Below are positions 38,160-47,955 of a stretch of 64,000 nucleotides of DNA, piece by piece (position 1 is the stretch's first letter; every line of letters starts with the position of its first letter). Made by a program: the position numbers and the translations under genes. The DNA lies in NCBI RefSeq assembly GCF_038002605.1, contig NZ_JBBOCT010000001.1, positions 1,116,001 to 1,180,000 of the forward strand. Reading direction: 5' to 3'. The notes beneath the pieces are model-generated. The model was not told the DNA's origin, made no database searches, and saw only the letters and a list, made by a program, of their open reading frames with translations. The DNA is from Bacillus sp. FSL K6-3431 (GTDB lineage Bacteria > Bacillota > Bacilli > Bacillales > Bacillaceae_C).

Positions 38160-38756
38160 TTATTTTGTTTTAGCTGAGAGTAACCCAGAAAAAATCGCAG
38201 CATTTTTAGGTGGCATTTGCTCTAATACTTTTGCCAAAGATTTGGTGTTAAGATTGGAAAGAATTTTAACTGCTTCGTCCTCTTTCATTTCTAGAATAAT
38301 TGGCGCAGCTTTTTTAGGAGTCATAGCTTCAAATGTTGAAACTATCTCTTTAAATGCACGTTTATTTTCGGTTTGAATTTGACGTAATTCTTCAATAGTC
38401 TGCTCCAGTCTTTCTTGTTCAGCTAGAATTTGTTCCTTTTCCACATCTTTATTCTCTAGTTGACCTTGCAATTGATTGATTTTAGCATCTCTATCCTGGA
38501 TTTCCGCATCTAGACTAATGATTTTATCTTCATACTCAACGTTATTTGCATTTTCTTTTCCATCTTTTATATCAGTTATGAAAGGTAATTTCCCACTAAT
38601 TTCTTTGGCTTTTTCAAAAATATTCACCCCTTTAAATGAAGCAATTAGCAGTCCCAGAAATACAGCAAAAAGAAGCGGAATGAAAAACCAAAATATCAAT
38701 TTTTGGAGAAATCCAGTTCTTTTTTCTTCTGCATGGTTTTTAATGGTTTTCTCCAC
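38160..38756 (-). CDS. ylxF: YlxF-like protein with MgtE_N-type C-terminal domain (MotE family)
   Basis: A 198-residue protein. One N-terminal membrane helix (about 20-44) is followed by a long coiled coil (about 75-130, heptads of Ile/Leu/Glu). The MgtE intracellular N-domain-like repeat, AMTPKKAAPIILEMKEDEAV and LAKVLEQMPPKNAAIFSGLL, ends the protein. It belongs to the YlxF/MotE group found between fliJ and fliK. MotE in rhizobia chaperones the motor protein MotC; the Bacillus role is unclear. Confidence 0.88.
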   Translation of the reverse strand: MEKTIKNHAEEKRTGFLQKLIFWFFIPLLFAVFLGLLIASFKGVNIFEKAKEISGKLPFITDIKDGKENANNVEYEDKIISLDAEIQDRDAKINQLQGQLENKDVEKEQILAEQERLEQTIEELRQIQTENKRAFKEIVSTFEAMTPKKAAPIILEMKEDEAVKILSNLNTKSLAKVLEQMPPKNAAIFSGLLSAKTK

Positions 38757-38764
38757 TTTACCAC

Positions 38765-39211
38765 CTAATTTCCTTCCCGATGAAAATACTGAATGGAAGA
38801 TATTTCATCTAATTGCGTATTTTCTAATTGATTCAATACTTTTAAATAATGATTGTAATTTCTTTCTTTTAACTTTTCGTATTTCTTCATTTCAATATTG
38901 CTTTCTTTCAATTGCTCTTCACACCAATTCATCTTATTCCTAGCATTCATTACCATCATTTGAACATGTTCGATCGTCTTTTCTAAATTAGAAATAAAAT
39001 GTTGATAATGACGGATTTCAAGAATTGCCAATCCTTGTTGTAGTTGCTTTGCTTGATATTGCGCTAGATCTTCTTTCTTTTTTAATAAACCAAATAATTT
39101 TTCTGCACATTCCTCGAATTTTCTCACGGAATCTTGATATAGATTAAACGCTTCTTCTTTTTCTCTTTCTTTTAAATTCAATATTTTTTGGAACTTGAAT
39201 GTATAATTCAA
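38765..39211 (-). CDS. fliJ: Flagellar export protein FliJ
   Basis: A 148-residue all-helical coiled-coil protein with FQKILNLKEREKEEAFNLYQ at the start, the usual FliJ length. FliJ is the central stalk of the FliI ATPase ring and escorts chaperones. It overlaps fliI by 4 nt. The assignment rests on size, coiled coil and place. Confidence 0.92.
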   Translation of the reverse strand: MNYTFKFQKILNLKEREKEEAFNLYQDSVRKFEECAEKLFGLLKKKEDLAQYQAKQLQQGLAILEIRHYQHFISNLEKTIEHVQMMVMNARNKMNWCEEQLKESNIEMKKYEKLKERNYNHYLKVLNQLENTQLDEISSIQYFHREGN

Positions 39212-40533
39212 TTGAATTCACCTGTTTCTGAAAGATCTATCAAAGATTTAATACTTTCCTGGATGGACTTTTTTTCATCCGTAGCTTGTTTTAAAAATGA
39301 GATGATTTCTGGATAAGCTTTTATTGCTTCATCAATTTCTCGAGAAGCACCTTTTTTATAGGCTCCAATGTTTATTAAATCCTCTGAATTTAAATAGATA
39401 CTCAATAAATCACGGATTTTCTCCGCAGCCGCCCGGTGTTCCGAACTTACAAGATGGTTCATAAGTCTACTAACACTTTGTAGTATATTAATAGCTGGAT
39501 ATTGTCCTTTATTTGCTAAAGAGCGATCAAGAACAATATGCCCATCTAATATCCCCCGTACAGCATCTGCGATTGGTTCATTTAGATCATCACCATCAAC
39601 TAGCACAGTGTAAAATGCGGTGATGGAACCATATTGATTTGTGCCAGTTCGTTCCAATAAACGAGGCATAATTGAAAATACTGATGGAGTATAGCCTTTC
39701 GTTGCAGGTGGCTCTCCTACCGCAAGACCAACTTCACGCTGTGCCATTGCTACGCGTGTAACGGAATCCATCATGAACATCACATCACAACCTTTATCAC
39801 GGAAGTATTCCGCAATTGCTGTTGCTGTGAAGGCACCTTTAATTCTCATTAATGCTGGCTGATCGGATGTTGCAGCAATAATGATCGACTTTTTCAAACC
39901 TTCTGGTCCTAGATCGTTTTCTACGAATTCCCTTACTTCTCTTCCGCGCTCACCTATTAGTGCAATAACATTTATTTCTGCTTTAGTATTTCTAGCTATC
40001 ATTCCTAGCAAAGTGCTTTTTCCGACTCCACTTCCTGCAAATATCCCAAGTCTTTGACCTTTACCTACAGTTAATAAGCTATCAATCGGTCTGACCCCAA
40101 CTTCTAACGGTTCAGCAATCATAGGTCTACTCAAAGGATTAGGTGGGGTTTGGTCTGTATCCACTGCATTCATTCCAACCGGCATTGTTGATCCATCTAT
40201 AGGATTCCCTAAAGAGTCAATCACTTTTCCAATCAATTCAGGACCTACCTTGATTTGTAATGGTTTATTTGTCGCTTCTACAATACTTCCAGGTCTTATG
40301 TCTTGAATATTTGTATAGGGCATTAGTACAATATTTTGTTCTTTAAAACCAACTACTTCTGCCATAATTTTTCTTTTCGTCGTTTTTCCACCTACATGTA
40401 TAAAACAAACATCACCGATAGAACTTTCTGGTCCTTGCGATTCGATCATCAATCCGACTACTTTTATTACTTTTCCATAATACTGAAGCGTATTTATATT
40501 ACCGATAAAGGGAAGTAACTCTTTTGCTTTCAT
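39208..40533 (-). CDS. fliI: Flagellum-specific ATPase FliI
   Basis: A 441-residue F1-beta-like ATPase driving protein export. The P-loop is GIFAGSGVGKSTLLGMIA (about 165-182), and VIALIGERGREVREFVE and DVMFMMDSVTRVAMAQREVG (Walker B) follow. It overlaps fliH and fliJ by 4 nt each. Confidence 0.97.
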   Translation of the reverse strand: MKAKELLPFIGNINTLQYYGKVIKVVGLMIESQGPESSIGDVCFIHVGGKTTKRKIMAEVVGFKEQNIVLMPYTNIQDIRPGSIVEATNKPLQIKVGPELIGKVIDSLGNPIDGSTMPVGMNAVDTDQTPPNPLSRPMIAEPLEVGVRPIDSLLTVGKGQRLGIFAGSGVGKSTLLGMIARNTKAEINVIALIGERGREVREFVENDLGPEGLKKSIIIAATSDQPALMRIKGAFTATAIAEYFRDKGCDVMFMMDSVTRVAMAQREVGLAVGEPPATKGYTPSVFSIMPRLLERTGTNQYGSITAFYTVLVDGDDLNEPIADAVRGILDGHIVLDRSLANKGQYPAINILQSVSRLMNHLVSSEHRAAAEKIRDLLSIYLNSEDLINIGAYKKGASREIDEAIKAYPEIISFLKQATDEKKSIQESIKSLIDLSETGEFN

Positions 40534-41300
40534 GTAGGCTCACCTTCAATTAACGATTTCAAGTTCTTCTTCAGTTCCACTAGTTGACTTGAAATACTAG
40601 CATCAATTCTTCCGTTATCAGATTCAATATAACAAGCAAATTCCTCTAACTCCGTATCTGGATAGATAAAGCATTTTAGATCATTAGGAAATAAAGCATC
40701 TAATTCTGCTTTTTCACTAATAAGTAGGTCATAATTAACAGGGTGGACATGAATTTGAATATCCCTAAATTCCCTAGCCTCTTTCAATGCTCTTTTTACA
40801 AGCGGAAGAAATCTTTCTTTTTCCTCTTCCAATGTGGTATAAAGAATTTTTTCCGCGGCCGCGATGGCAATTTCTAAAATTGTTCCTTCAGCACTTTGGA
40901 CGTGTTCCGCAAAAGCTGTTTTTGATTCATTTGTTACTTGGTTTGCAATCTCTATTAAACCTGCGTATTCATTAAAACCACTTTTTTTGCCTTCTTCCAC
41001 ACCAGTTTGGAAACCTTCTTCATATGCTAATGCAGACAAATTTCCCTTTTCTAGCTCCCATTCATTCCGTTGCTTGTTTACCAAAGCAATAATATCTTTA
41101 GCCTGGGCTTCAGCTTGGTGGATAAGATTGTTTGCCTCTTTTTTTGCATCATCCATTATAGTTTGTCTCTCATTGTCTAATTGGTAATTTCCAAGTTCTT
41201 CATTTTCTTCATCAGATTCAACATGCACTAATTTTACTTTAATCAGCTTTGAATCTTTGGCATTTATTGTTGATGATCCATGCTTAATAATTCTAGACAA
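40530..41300 (-). CDS. fliH: Flagellar assembly protein FliH
   Basis: A 256-residue regulator of FliI. The middle is a long Glu/Lys/Ala coiled coil (QLDNERQTIMDDAKKEANNL onward) including GFQTGVEEGKKSGF. The C-terminal FliI-binding domain includes FLPLVKRALKEAREFRDIQI. The start is TTG at 41300 (MSRIIKHGSS) because GGGGGAG lies 9 nt upstream and the region farther upstream is fliG coding sequence in another frame. It overlaps fliG by 8 nt. Confidence 0.9.
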   Translation of the reverse strand: MSRIIKHGSSTINAKDSKLIKVKLVHVESDEENEELGNYQLDNERQTIMDDAKKEANNLIHQAEAQAKDIIALVNKQRNEWELEKGNLSALAYEEGFQTGVEEGKKSGFNEYAGLIEIANQVTNESKTAFAEHVQSAEGTILEIAIAAAEKILYTTLEEEKERFLPLVKRALKEAREFRDIQIHVHPVNYDLLISEKAELDALFPNDLKCFIYPDTELEEFACYIESDNGRIDASISSQLVELKKNLKSLIEGEPT

Positions 41301-42312
41301 TAATATCATCTCCCCCGCCACGGGCAACGATAATCTCTCCAGTCTCTTCCAACCTGCGAATAGAATTAACAATGTTGGTTTGAGCTTCTTCCACATCACG
41401 TAAACGTACAGGTCCCATGAATTCCATTTCTTCTTTAAAGGTTTCAACCATCCGTGTAGACATATTACGATAAATCACTTCTTTTACCTCATCACTTGAA
41501 ATTTTAAGTGCAAGTAAAAGATCTTCATTTTCACATTCACGAATCACTCGCTGTATGGAACGATTATCCAATGTGACAATATCCTCAAACACAAACATAC
41601 GTTTCTTAATTTCTTCAGCAAGTTCCGGATCCTGAATTTCTAATGAATCAAGTATTGTTTTTTCAGTCGCACGATCTACTCCATTCAACACCTCTACTAC
41701 TGCTTCAATTCCACCCGTTTGCGTATAATCTTGCGTAACAGTTGCTGAAAGCTTCCTTTCAAGTATTGCTTCCACTTCACTAATTACTTCAGGTGAAGTG
41801 CTATCCATAATTGCAATTCTTTTGGCAATATCAGCTTGTGCTTCTTGTGGAAGTTCGGATAAAATTTGTCCAGCTTTCTCGGGATCTAAATAAGATAAAA
41901 TAAGCGCAATTGTTTGTGGATGCTCATTTTGAATAAAGTTTAATATTTGACCCGCATCGGCTTTTCGGGCAAAATCGAATGGTTTTACTTGCAGTGATGA
42001 TGTAAGCCTATTGATAATCTCCATTGCTTGCTCAGCACCGAGCGCTTTTTCAAGTACCGTTTTGGCATAGCCAATCCCTCCTTGAGAAATATAATCTTGG
42101 GCGATTGCAATATTATGAAATTCATCCATCACGTCTTCTTTTGCAGCTGTATCTACTTTTCGTACACTTGATATTTCCAATGTTAATTTTTCCATTTCTT
42201 CTTCAGATAAGTGCTTATAAACAGATGAAGCAACATCTGGTCCAAGTGAAATTAAGAGGATAGCAGCTTTTTGTTTCCCTGTTAGTCCAGCTTCTCTTCT
42301 TGACATATCCAT
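41293..42312 (-). CDS. fliG: Flagellar motor switch protein FliG
   Basis: A 339-residue C-ring protein. The N-domain opens LTGKQKAAILLISLGPDVAS, the EHPQTIALILSYLDPEKA motif (about 130) lies in the middle, and the C-terminal torque helix has MSTRMVETFKEEMEFMGPVR with the charged residues that contact MotA. It follows fliF by 4 nt. Confidence 0.98.
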   Translation of the reverse strand: MDMSRREAGLTGKQKAAILLISLGPDVASSVYKHLSEEEMEKLTLEISSVRKVDTAAKEDVMDEFHNIAIAQDYISQGGIGYAKTVLEKALGAEQAMEIINRLTSSLQVKPFDFARKADAGQILNFIQNEHPQTIALILSYLDPEKAGQILSELPQEAQADIAKRIAIMDSTSPEVISEVEAILERKLSATVTQDYTQTGGIEAVVEVLNGVDRATEKTILDSLEIQDPELAEEIKKRMFVFEDIVTLDNRSIQRVIRECENEDLLLALKISSDEVKEVIYRNMSTRMVETFKEEMEFMGPVRLRDVEEAQTNIVNSIRRLEETGEIIVARGGGDDIIV

Positions 42313-42316
42313 CCTC

Positions 42317-43903
42317 CTAATCTTCGGTTAACCATGTACGTAACAACTTAGCAAATTCATCTGGCTTTTCTTTAGCCATTTTCTCTAACTGTTTTCTACG
42401 AATGTTCGCTTCTGACATTACTTCCTCATTTAAATCCGGGATGTCTATTGGTTCCGGAATATCCTCTTCGACAATTGTTTCTTCTTCCGTCCGCTTTCGT
42501 TTTCTTAACAAGAAGAAAATTAGTAGACCTATCACGAGAAGCAGCAGACCTCCGATAGCAAATGCCCACCAAGGCATCATTGTTTTAGGGTCCGTTTTCA
42601 TCTCTACTTTCCCATTAAACGGTTGAACAGAAACAAGCACTTTGCTTTCTACCGCAGCATCAGAAATATCTGTTCCTAAATCTTTGTTAATCGATGTTTT
42701 CACAATCGTAGATAACATTTTTTGAATATCTTCTTTTCTATCTTCTGGAAATGAATTGATATCGTCTGGGTTAGGAGGTTCAACCATTACTTGAATTCCA
42801 AGATCTCGAACCTTATAAGGACTCTCGACAATTTCTTTTCGAATTCTGTTCACTTCAAAGTTAAGGGATTCTTCGGATTTTTCAAAATCTCCATCGCCCT
42901 CTGTACCTTCCAAGTATTGATTACCACCACTATCTGCAGGATCTTCTGCCGCAGGGACTCCACCAACTACATCATTTGTTCCCGTATATGTTTCAGTTAT
43001 TCTTTGAGCACTAATCTCGATCCCACGCATATTTTCTTCATCTACTGGTGTAACAATATTTTCTTCTCTATTCTCTTGTGTAAAGTCAATATCAGCAGTA
43101 ACTGAAGTCACGATCTTATCAAATCCCATTAGTGTACCAAGCATATTTTGTACTTGGCGCTGGATATCTCGCTCAACTTGACTTTTGATTTGCATTTGCT
43201 GTGTATACCCACCATCAGCGTATTGTTCATCGTTTAAATCAAAGTAGTCTAAAAATTGATTTCTAATGATAATATTTTCCGGTGGTAAATTTGGTACACT
43301 TTTAGATACCAAATGATACAGTGATTTTATTTGTTTTTCACTGAATTCATGACCTGGCTTAGTTGTAAGAACAATTGATGCTGAGGCAGATTCATTCACA
43401 TCACTCACAAACACACCTTTTTCAGGAATATTGAACATAACAGTAGCATCGTCAATTCCTTCGATACTTTTCATTAATAAAGCAAGTTCGGTTTGGGTGG
43501 CATCCAATTTCAAAACATTGAACTCGTTATCCGTCATACCAAAACCAGAATTTTGCCCAAAAAATGCGTAATCAATATTTCCTGACTTTGGCACTCCTTC
43601 AGCAGCCAGCTCAACCATTAATGTTTCTGCATTTTCCTTTGGAACCTTTATAGTCGTACCACCATCAGCAATTTCTGATTTAATCCCTTTAGAATCAAGA
43701 CTTTCCTTAATAGAACCAGTTTCAGAAGGTGTTAAATTCGTATATAGCGGTACTAATGTAGTTTTTGTTGTGAAATAAGCGATGCCCACAAAAAAAATAA
43801 TGGCTGTCAAGAGTGAACCCAATAAAATAAATCTTTGGTTCCCTGTTCTACTCGACCAATATTCTTTCGCTTTACTTTTATATTTTAATAGTGTCTCTTT
43901 CAT
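42317..43903 (-). CDS. fliF: Flagellar MS-ring protein FliF
   Basis: A 528-residue ring protein with two membrane helices (about 26-44 and 438-460). Between them are the ring-building motifs with LVPLYTNLTPSETGSIKESL and LPPENIIIRNQFLDYF. The C-terminal cytoplasmic tail binds FliG and ends KLLRTWLTED. The start is the ATG at 43903 (MKETLLKYKSKAKEYW), with AAGGGG about 8 nt upstream. An in-frame extension to 43927 lacks support. Confidence 0.96.
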   Translation of the reverse strand: MKETLLKYKSKAKEYWSSRTGNQRFILLGSLLTAIIFFVGIAYFTTKTTLVPLYTNLTPSETGSIKESLDSKGIKSEIADGGTTIKVPKENAETLMVELAAEGVPKSGNIDYAFFGQNSGFGMTDNEFNVLKLDATQTELALLMKSIEGIDDATVMFNIPEKGVFVSDVNESASASIVLTTKPGHEFSEKQIKSLYHLVSKSVPNLPPENIIIRNQFLDYFDLNDEQYADGGYTQQMQIKSQVERDIQRQVQNMLGTLMGFDKIVTSVTADIDFTQENREENIVTPVDEENMRGIEISAQRITETYTGTNDVVGGVPAAEDPADSGGNQYLEGTEGDGDFEKSEESLNFEVNRIRKEIVESPYKVRDLGIQVMVEPPNPDDINSFPEDRKEDIQKMLSTIVKTSINKDLGTDISDAAVESKVLVSVQPFNGKVEMKTDPKTMMPWWAFAIGGLLLLVIGLLIFFLLRKRKRTEEETIVEEDIPEPIDIPDLNEEVMSEANIRRKQLEKMAKEKPDEFAKLLRTWLTED

Positions 43904-43966
43904 GTACAAGCCCCTTAACATACACACATTTATTAAACTCTCACTCTATCGTTCCATTATTATCAA

Positions 43967-44284
43967 TTAAACTTGCATTCTCATTATTTCTTGATATGCC
44001 TCTACTGCTTTATTTCGGATTTCTAAAGCCGCTTGAATGTTAATGGATGCTTTTTGTGCAGTAATCATTACATTATGTAACTCTATCTCTTCACCTCTTG
44101 CCAATTTTCCAGTAGCGATATCTGATTGTATTTGTGAAGAGTTCACATCATTAATAGCATTTTTTAAAAAAGCACCAAAGCTAACATTTTGTTCCGTTTC
44201 GTTCAATTGCTTTATCGCAGTGTTATTTATATTGTTAATCTTGTCAGGCTGAACGTTGGCTAATTGAATACTATTTATTGGCAT
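43967..44284 (-). CDS. fliE: Flagellar hook-basal body complex protein FliE
   Basis: A 105-residue protein with the FliE C-terminal motif LHNVMITAQKASINIQAALE and RNKAVEAYQEIMRMQV. FliE joins the MS ring to the rod. AAGGAGG lies upstream of the ATG. Confidence 0.95.
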   Translation of the reverse strand: MPINSIQLANVQPDKINNINNTAIKQLNETEQNVSFGAFLKNAINDVNSSQIQSDIATGKLARGEEIELHNVMITAQKASINIQAALEIRNKAVEAYQEIMRMQV

Positions 44285-44309
44285 TTCTAAAAAACCTCCT
44301 TGATAAAGA

Positions 44310-44768
44310 TTATTTACCGATTTCTAATGCTTTCATATACATTGATTTTGCTGCATTTAATACCGTAACATTTGCTTCATATGATCGTGTTGTGCTGATT
44401 AAATCCACCGTTTCTTTTAATGGATCTACATTCGGTAGTTGAACAAATCCTTCCTCATTTGCATCTGGATGCTGCGGATCATATTCAAGGCGATATGGGG
44501 CTTCATCTTCAACGATATTAGTTATTCTTACCCCTTTTGGATCAGAACTAACATTTTTAGCATTAATTGCTGTATTTAACACAGAAGAAAATGATGAACC
44601 TTTTGGTTGCATTACAACCATTTTTCTTGTGTACGGTTGCCATTCGCCATCTACCATTTTTCCTCTAGTCGTATCTACATTTGCCATATTTGAAGATATA
44701 ACATCCATTCGTAAACGCTGCGCAGTTAATGCAGAGGTAGTAATATTCATACTTTGAAATATCGTCAT
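44310..44768 (-). CDS. flgC: Flagellar basal-body rod protein FlgC
   Basis: A 152-residue proximal rod protein. The N-terminal MNITTSALTAQRLRMDVISS and NMANVDTTRG motif and the C-terminal VDLISTTRSYEANVTVLNAA are characteristic. It is separated from flgB by one base. Confidence 0.97.
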   Translation of the reverse strand: MTIFQSMNITTSALTAQRLRMDVISSNMANVDTTRGKMVDGEWQPYTRKMVVMQPKGSSFSSVLNTAINAKNVSSDPKGVRITNIVEDEAPYRLEYDPQHPDANEEGFVQLPNVDPLKETVDLISTTRSYEANVTVLNAAKSMYMKALEIGK

Positions 44769-44769
44769 T

Positions 44770-45162
44770 TTATCTACCTCCTCTTATTACGTTTGAAAGA
44801 GTTGAAAACTTACCGTTTAGTCTTTCAATTAAAGCATTATAATAAATTTGATTTGTTGCTAAGTCTGACATTTCCTTATCCATATCTACATTATTACCGT
44901 TATGATGATACTGTTGATTTTTATTCGTGATAATTGGAGATGTTACGGGTTTGGTTGTGAACGGAATATGGCGAGGGTCGCTCCTATACGAATGGATAGA
45001 TTTACCACTTTCCTCATTGAGCATTTGTTTGAAATCCACATCTTTACTTTTATAATTAGGCACATCCGCATTTGCAATATTTTGTGCTGTCATTTTTTGT
45101 TTCATTGATGAATAATTTATTGCTTTTTCAAGCGAGTTTATATTTCCTGAGAATAAGTCCAA
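44770..45162 (-). CDS. flgB: Flagellar basal-body rod protein FlgB
   Basis: A 130-residue proximal rod protein with LEKAINYSSMKQKMTAQNIA and NADVPNYKSKDVDFKQML. The start is TTG at 45162 (MDLFSGNINSL), with GGAGG 10 nt upstream; the length then matches B. subtilis FlgB (129). An in-frame extension to 45204 would swallow the ribosome site. This is the first gene of the fla/che operon. Initiation at TTG may keep its level low. Confidence 0.94.
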   Translation of the reverse strand: MDLFSGNINSLEKAINYSSMKQKMTAQNIANADVPNYKSKDVDFKQMLNEESGKSIHSYRSDPRHIPFTTKPVTSPIITNKNQQYHHNGNNVDMDKEMSDLATNQIYYNALIERLNGKFSTLSNVIRGGR

Positions 45163-45384
45163 AGAATGGCACCTCCGGTAAGTATTTACACATATCTTAA
45201 CCATTATTAATTGTAACTGTTTTGTTACTTTTAGTCGAGAGGGTAATTAATTTTTTATGACAACTTACGACATTTAAGTGACTTTTGTTCTATATTAGGT
45301 AAAATCATTCTTAATTAGATTTCATCATGACTTTAATACCATTTATCCGAAATTGGACATCCTTGGAATATCCAATCAATGTCT

Positions 45385-45413
45385 ATTATACCCATGATTT
45401 AACAAGCAATCAA
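45385..45413 (-). promoter_or_regulatory. Sigma-A promoter of the fla/che operon
   Basis: On the minus strand, -35 TTGATT (45413-45408) and -10 TATAAT (45390-45385) are exactly 17 bp apart. The start would lie about 215 bp upstream of flgB, leaving a long AT-rich leader. B. subtilis also uses a main sigma-A promoter here, plus a weak sigma-D promoter. I see no convincing TAAA-N15-GCCGATAT match. The rest of the 391-bp gap (45205-45595) holds no gene. Confidence 0.7.
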
Positions 45414-45552
45414 GGGTTATTATATAGGTTATTAGAAATAGGTCTTTTTACCGACTGTATTCTTTTACATTATTTACATTAGCACGATACGAACGGAATT
45501 ACTACATAATCTGACAATAATATCTAGAATCCCTACAAGTCTTATTTCCCTC

Positions 45553-45584
45553 AAAAAAAAGACCACGGAGCATCCGCAGTCTTT
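45553..45584 (-). terminator. Rho-independent terminator of codY
   Basis: On the minus strand, a stem starting AAAGACTGCGGA and closing CCGTGGTCTTT is followed by a run of eight T. It lies 12 bp past the codY stop and separates codY from the fla/che promoter. Confidence 0.9.
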
Positions 45585-45595
45585 AGTGTACTAAT

Positions 45596-46375
45596 TTAAT
45601 TTGATTTAATTTTTTCCAATTCTTTTAGAAATTTCGAATTCAGAACTTTAATATAAGTTCCTTTCATACCAAGTGATCTAGATTCTATTACTCCAGCACT
45701 TTCAAGTTTCCGTAATGCATTAACGATAACGGAACGCGTAATACCAACTCGGTCAGCAATTTTTGATGCTACTAACAAACCTTCACTACCATCTAATTCT
45801 TCAAAAATATGTTCTATCGCTTCAAGCTCACTATATGAAAGGGAACTAATTGCCATTTGTACAACAGCCTTACTTCTTGCATCTTCTTCAATTTCTTCTG
45901 ACTTTTCACGTAGAATTTCCATACCAACTACAGTTGCTCCATACTCAGCCAATATTAAATCAGCATCTTGGAACTTTTCTTCTAGACGTGCAAGAATTAA
46001 CGTACCAAGACGGTCTCCACCACCAATGATTGGCACAACAGTAGTTAAACCATTTCCGAATAGCTCTTTATTTTCTACCGGAAACGCCGTAAATTCGCTC
46101 TCAACATCTAAATTAGAAGAGGTTTCTGTAATTTTAAAGAGATTTTTTGTATACTCTTCTGGGAATTGTCTATCTTCTAACATTTGTTTCATTCTTTCGT
46201 TTTCAACTTGTTGATTGATCGCGAATCCAATCAACTTACCGCGTCTACTTAATACGAACACATTAGCTTCAATAACTTCACTTAGGGTTTCAGCCATTTC
46301 TTTAAAATTCACTGATTTACCTGAAGTCTTTTGTAGCATTGAATTGATCTTTCTTGTTCTTGTTAATAAATCCAT
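45596..46375 (-). CDS. codY: GTP/branched-chain-amino-acid-sensing global regulator CodY
   Basis: A 259-residue repressor. The N-terminal GAF domain (about 1-155) binds Ile, Leu or Val. The C-terminal winged helix-turn-helix has [20 protein letters not shown] and [24 protein letters not shown] precedes the ATG. It ends the xerC-clpQ-clpY-codY cluster and lies just upstream of fla/che, which CodY represses directly in B. subtilis. No clear AATTTTCWGAAAATT box was found by eye. Confidence 0.97.
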   Translation of the reverse strand: MDLLTRTRKINSMLQKTSGKSVNFKEMAETLSEVIEANVFVLSRRGKLIGFAINQQVENERMKQMLEDRQFPEEYTKNLFKITETSSNLDVESEFTAFPVENKELFGNGLTTVVPIIGGGDRLGTLILARLEEKFQDADLILAEYGATVVGMEILREKSEEIEEDARSKAVVQMAISSLSYSELEAIEHIFEELDGSEGLLVASKIADRVGITRSVIVNALRKLESAGVIESRSLGMKGTYIKVLNSKFLKELEKIKSN

Positions 46376-46398
46376 TATTTTTTCCTCCTAAATTTAAC

Positions 46399-46430
46399 CA
46401 CATCATATATGCTGATACATATATGATGTG
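46399..46430 (-). promoter_or_regulatory. Perfect 13-bp inverted repeat in the codY 5' leader
   Basis: Arms CACATCATATATG and CATATATGATGTG are perfectly complementary around the loop CTGATA, ending about 10 nt before the codY ribosome site. On the coding strand no U-run follows, so it is not an ordinary terminator. It could be an operator, an mRNA stabiliser or a translation-control hairpin. On the plus strand it is followed by TTTTCTTT. Confidence 0.55.
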
Positions 46431-46479
46431 TTTTCTTTCACATAATCATGTCTACTAGTATTTTGATAATATTTAACTT

Positions 46480-46497
46480 TGACTTTTTCTAAAGTCA
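46480..46497 (-). other. Hairpin just after the clpY stop
   Basis: Arms TGACTTT and AAAGTCA are perfect around a 4-nt loop, 7 bp beyond the clpY stop codon. With the 13-bp repeat at 46399 it forms a structured clpY-codY spacer. The following sequence, AAGTTAAATATT, is A/T-rich but has no U-run, so termination would be partial at best. Confidence 0.45.
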
Positions 46498-46504
46498 TTA
46501 ACGC

Positions 46505-47920
46505 TTATAGAATAAACTCACTTAGATCCTTATCTGTTGCTATTGCACTTAGTTTTTCATTCACGTAATTCTCTGTGATGTTTATTTTTTCTAATGTCAC
46601 TTCTGGTGCTTCAAACGATAAGTCCTCGAGAAGCTTCTCCATAATTGTATGAAGACGTCTTGCACCAATATTATCCGTTTGTTGATTTACGTTAAAGGCT
46701 ATTTCCGCAAGCCTATAAATAGCTTCGTCAGAAAATTCGATTTGTATACCTTCTGTTTCTAATAAAGCAACGTATTGTTTAATTAACGCATTGTCTGGTT
46801 CTGTTAAAATGCTAACAAAATCTGAAATTGATAATTTCCCTAGCTCTACTCGGATCGGAAATCTTCCTTGTAATTCAGGGATAAGATCTGATGGCTTCGC
46901 AATATGAAAGGCTCCAGCCGCAATAAATAACACATGATCCGTTTTAACCGGGCCATATTTAGTAACAACTGTTGACCCTTCAACAATCGGCAAAATATCG
47001 CGTTGAACTCCTTCTCTCGATACATCTGCAGAGGAAGAATTACCTGTTTTGCTTGCTATTTTGTCAATTTCATCAATAAAAATAATTCCCGTTTGTTCCG
47101 CACGAGTAATTGCTGTTTGCGAAACTTCGTCCATATCAATCATTTTTTGTGCTTCATCATTTGTTAGGACGATACGTGCATCTTTTACAGCCAACATTCG
47201 CTTCTTCGTTTTTTTAGGCATCAAATTGCTAAATGCATCCTGCATATTCATACCCATTTGTTCCATCCCGGAGCCTTGAAGCATATCAAACATCGATGGC
47301 TGTTGTTCTTCCACTTCCACTTGAACCATTTGATCTTCCAGCTCTCCAGCATGTAGCTTTTCTAGAATAATTTTTCTTTGTTCACGAATATTACTTTCTT
47401 TCTGCTTGTCATCATCTTGGTCTTCTTCTTGTTGTTGTCCACCAAAGATCATCTCAAATGGATTTTTAAAGTTTTCACTTTTCTTTTTCGTAGGAACGAG
47501 TAATTCAACAAGACGTTTATTCGCTTGTTTTTCAGCTTGTTCTTTGACATTTAGCATTTTCTCTTCTTTTACGATTCTAATTGCTATTTCCATCAAATCT
47601 CTTACCATCGATTCTACATCGCGCCCTACATAACCTACTTCAGTAAATTTAGTTGCTTCAACTTTAATAAATGGTGCTCTGACCATCTTTGCCATACGTC
47701 TAGCAATTTCCGTTTTACCGACACCAGTAGGACCTATCATTAATATATTCTTTGGAATGATTTCATCACGGATATCAGGACTTAGCAAACCACGTCGATA
47801 CCGGTTACGGAGAGCAACTGCAACAGCTCTTTTCGCTTCCTTTTGCCCAATAATATGTTGGTCAAGCTTCTCTACAATTTGTCTTGGGGTCATGTTTGCC
47901 CCCTGCATCCTTAATTCCAA
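46505..47920 (-). CDS. clpY: HslU/ClpY ATPase subunit of the ClpYQ protease
   Basis: A 471-residue AAA+ unfoldase. Walker A is [18 protein letters not shown] (about 56-73), Walker B is [12 protein letters not shown], the I-domain (about 125-240) is rich in Glu and Gln, and sensor regions follow. The start is TTG at 47920 with AAGGAGG 7-8 nt upstream, giving [19 protein letters not shown]. This matches the N-terminal length of B. subtilis ClpY. It partners ClpQ, encoded just upstream. Confidence 0.96.
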   Translation of the reverse strand: MELRMQGANMTPRQIVEKLDQHIIGQKEAKRAVAVALRNRYRRGLLSPDIRDEIIPKNILMIGPTGVGKTEIARRMAKMVRAPFIKVEATKFTEVGYVGRDVESMVRDLMEIAIRIVKEEKMLNVKEQAEKQANKRLVELLVPTKKKSENFKNPFEMIFGGQQQEEDQDDDKQKESNIREQRKIILEKLHAGELEDQMVQVEVEEQQPSMFDMLQGSGMEQMGMNMQDAFSNLMPKKTKKRMLAVKDARIVLTNDEAQKMIDMDEVSQTAITRAEQTGIIFIDEIDKIASKTGNSSSADVSREGVQRDILPIVEGSTVVTKYGPVKTDHVLFIAAGAFHIAKPSDLIPELQGRFPIRVELGKLSISDFVSILTEPDNALIKQYVALLETEGIQIEFSDEAIYRLAEIAFNVNQQTDNIGARRLHTIMEKLLEDLSFEAPEVTLEKINITENYVNEKLSAIATDKDLSEFIL

Positions 47921-47955
47921 TCCGATTCCTCCTTTGCAGTGTAAGCAAACAAGCC

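Noticed and set aside
45205..45595. Sigma-D promoter or CodY box upstream of flgB
   Set aside because: Expected from B. subtilis, but no TAAA-N15-GCCGATAT or AATTTTCWGAAAATT match good enough to report was found by eye.
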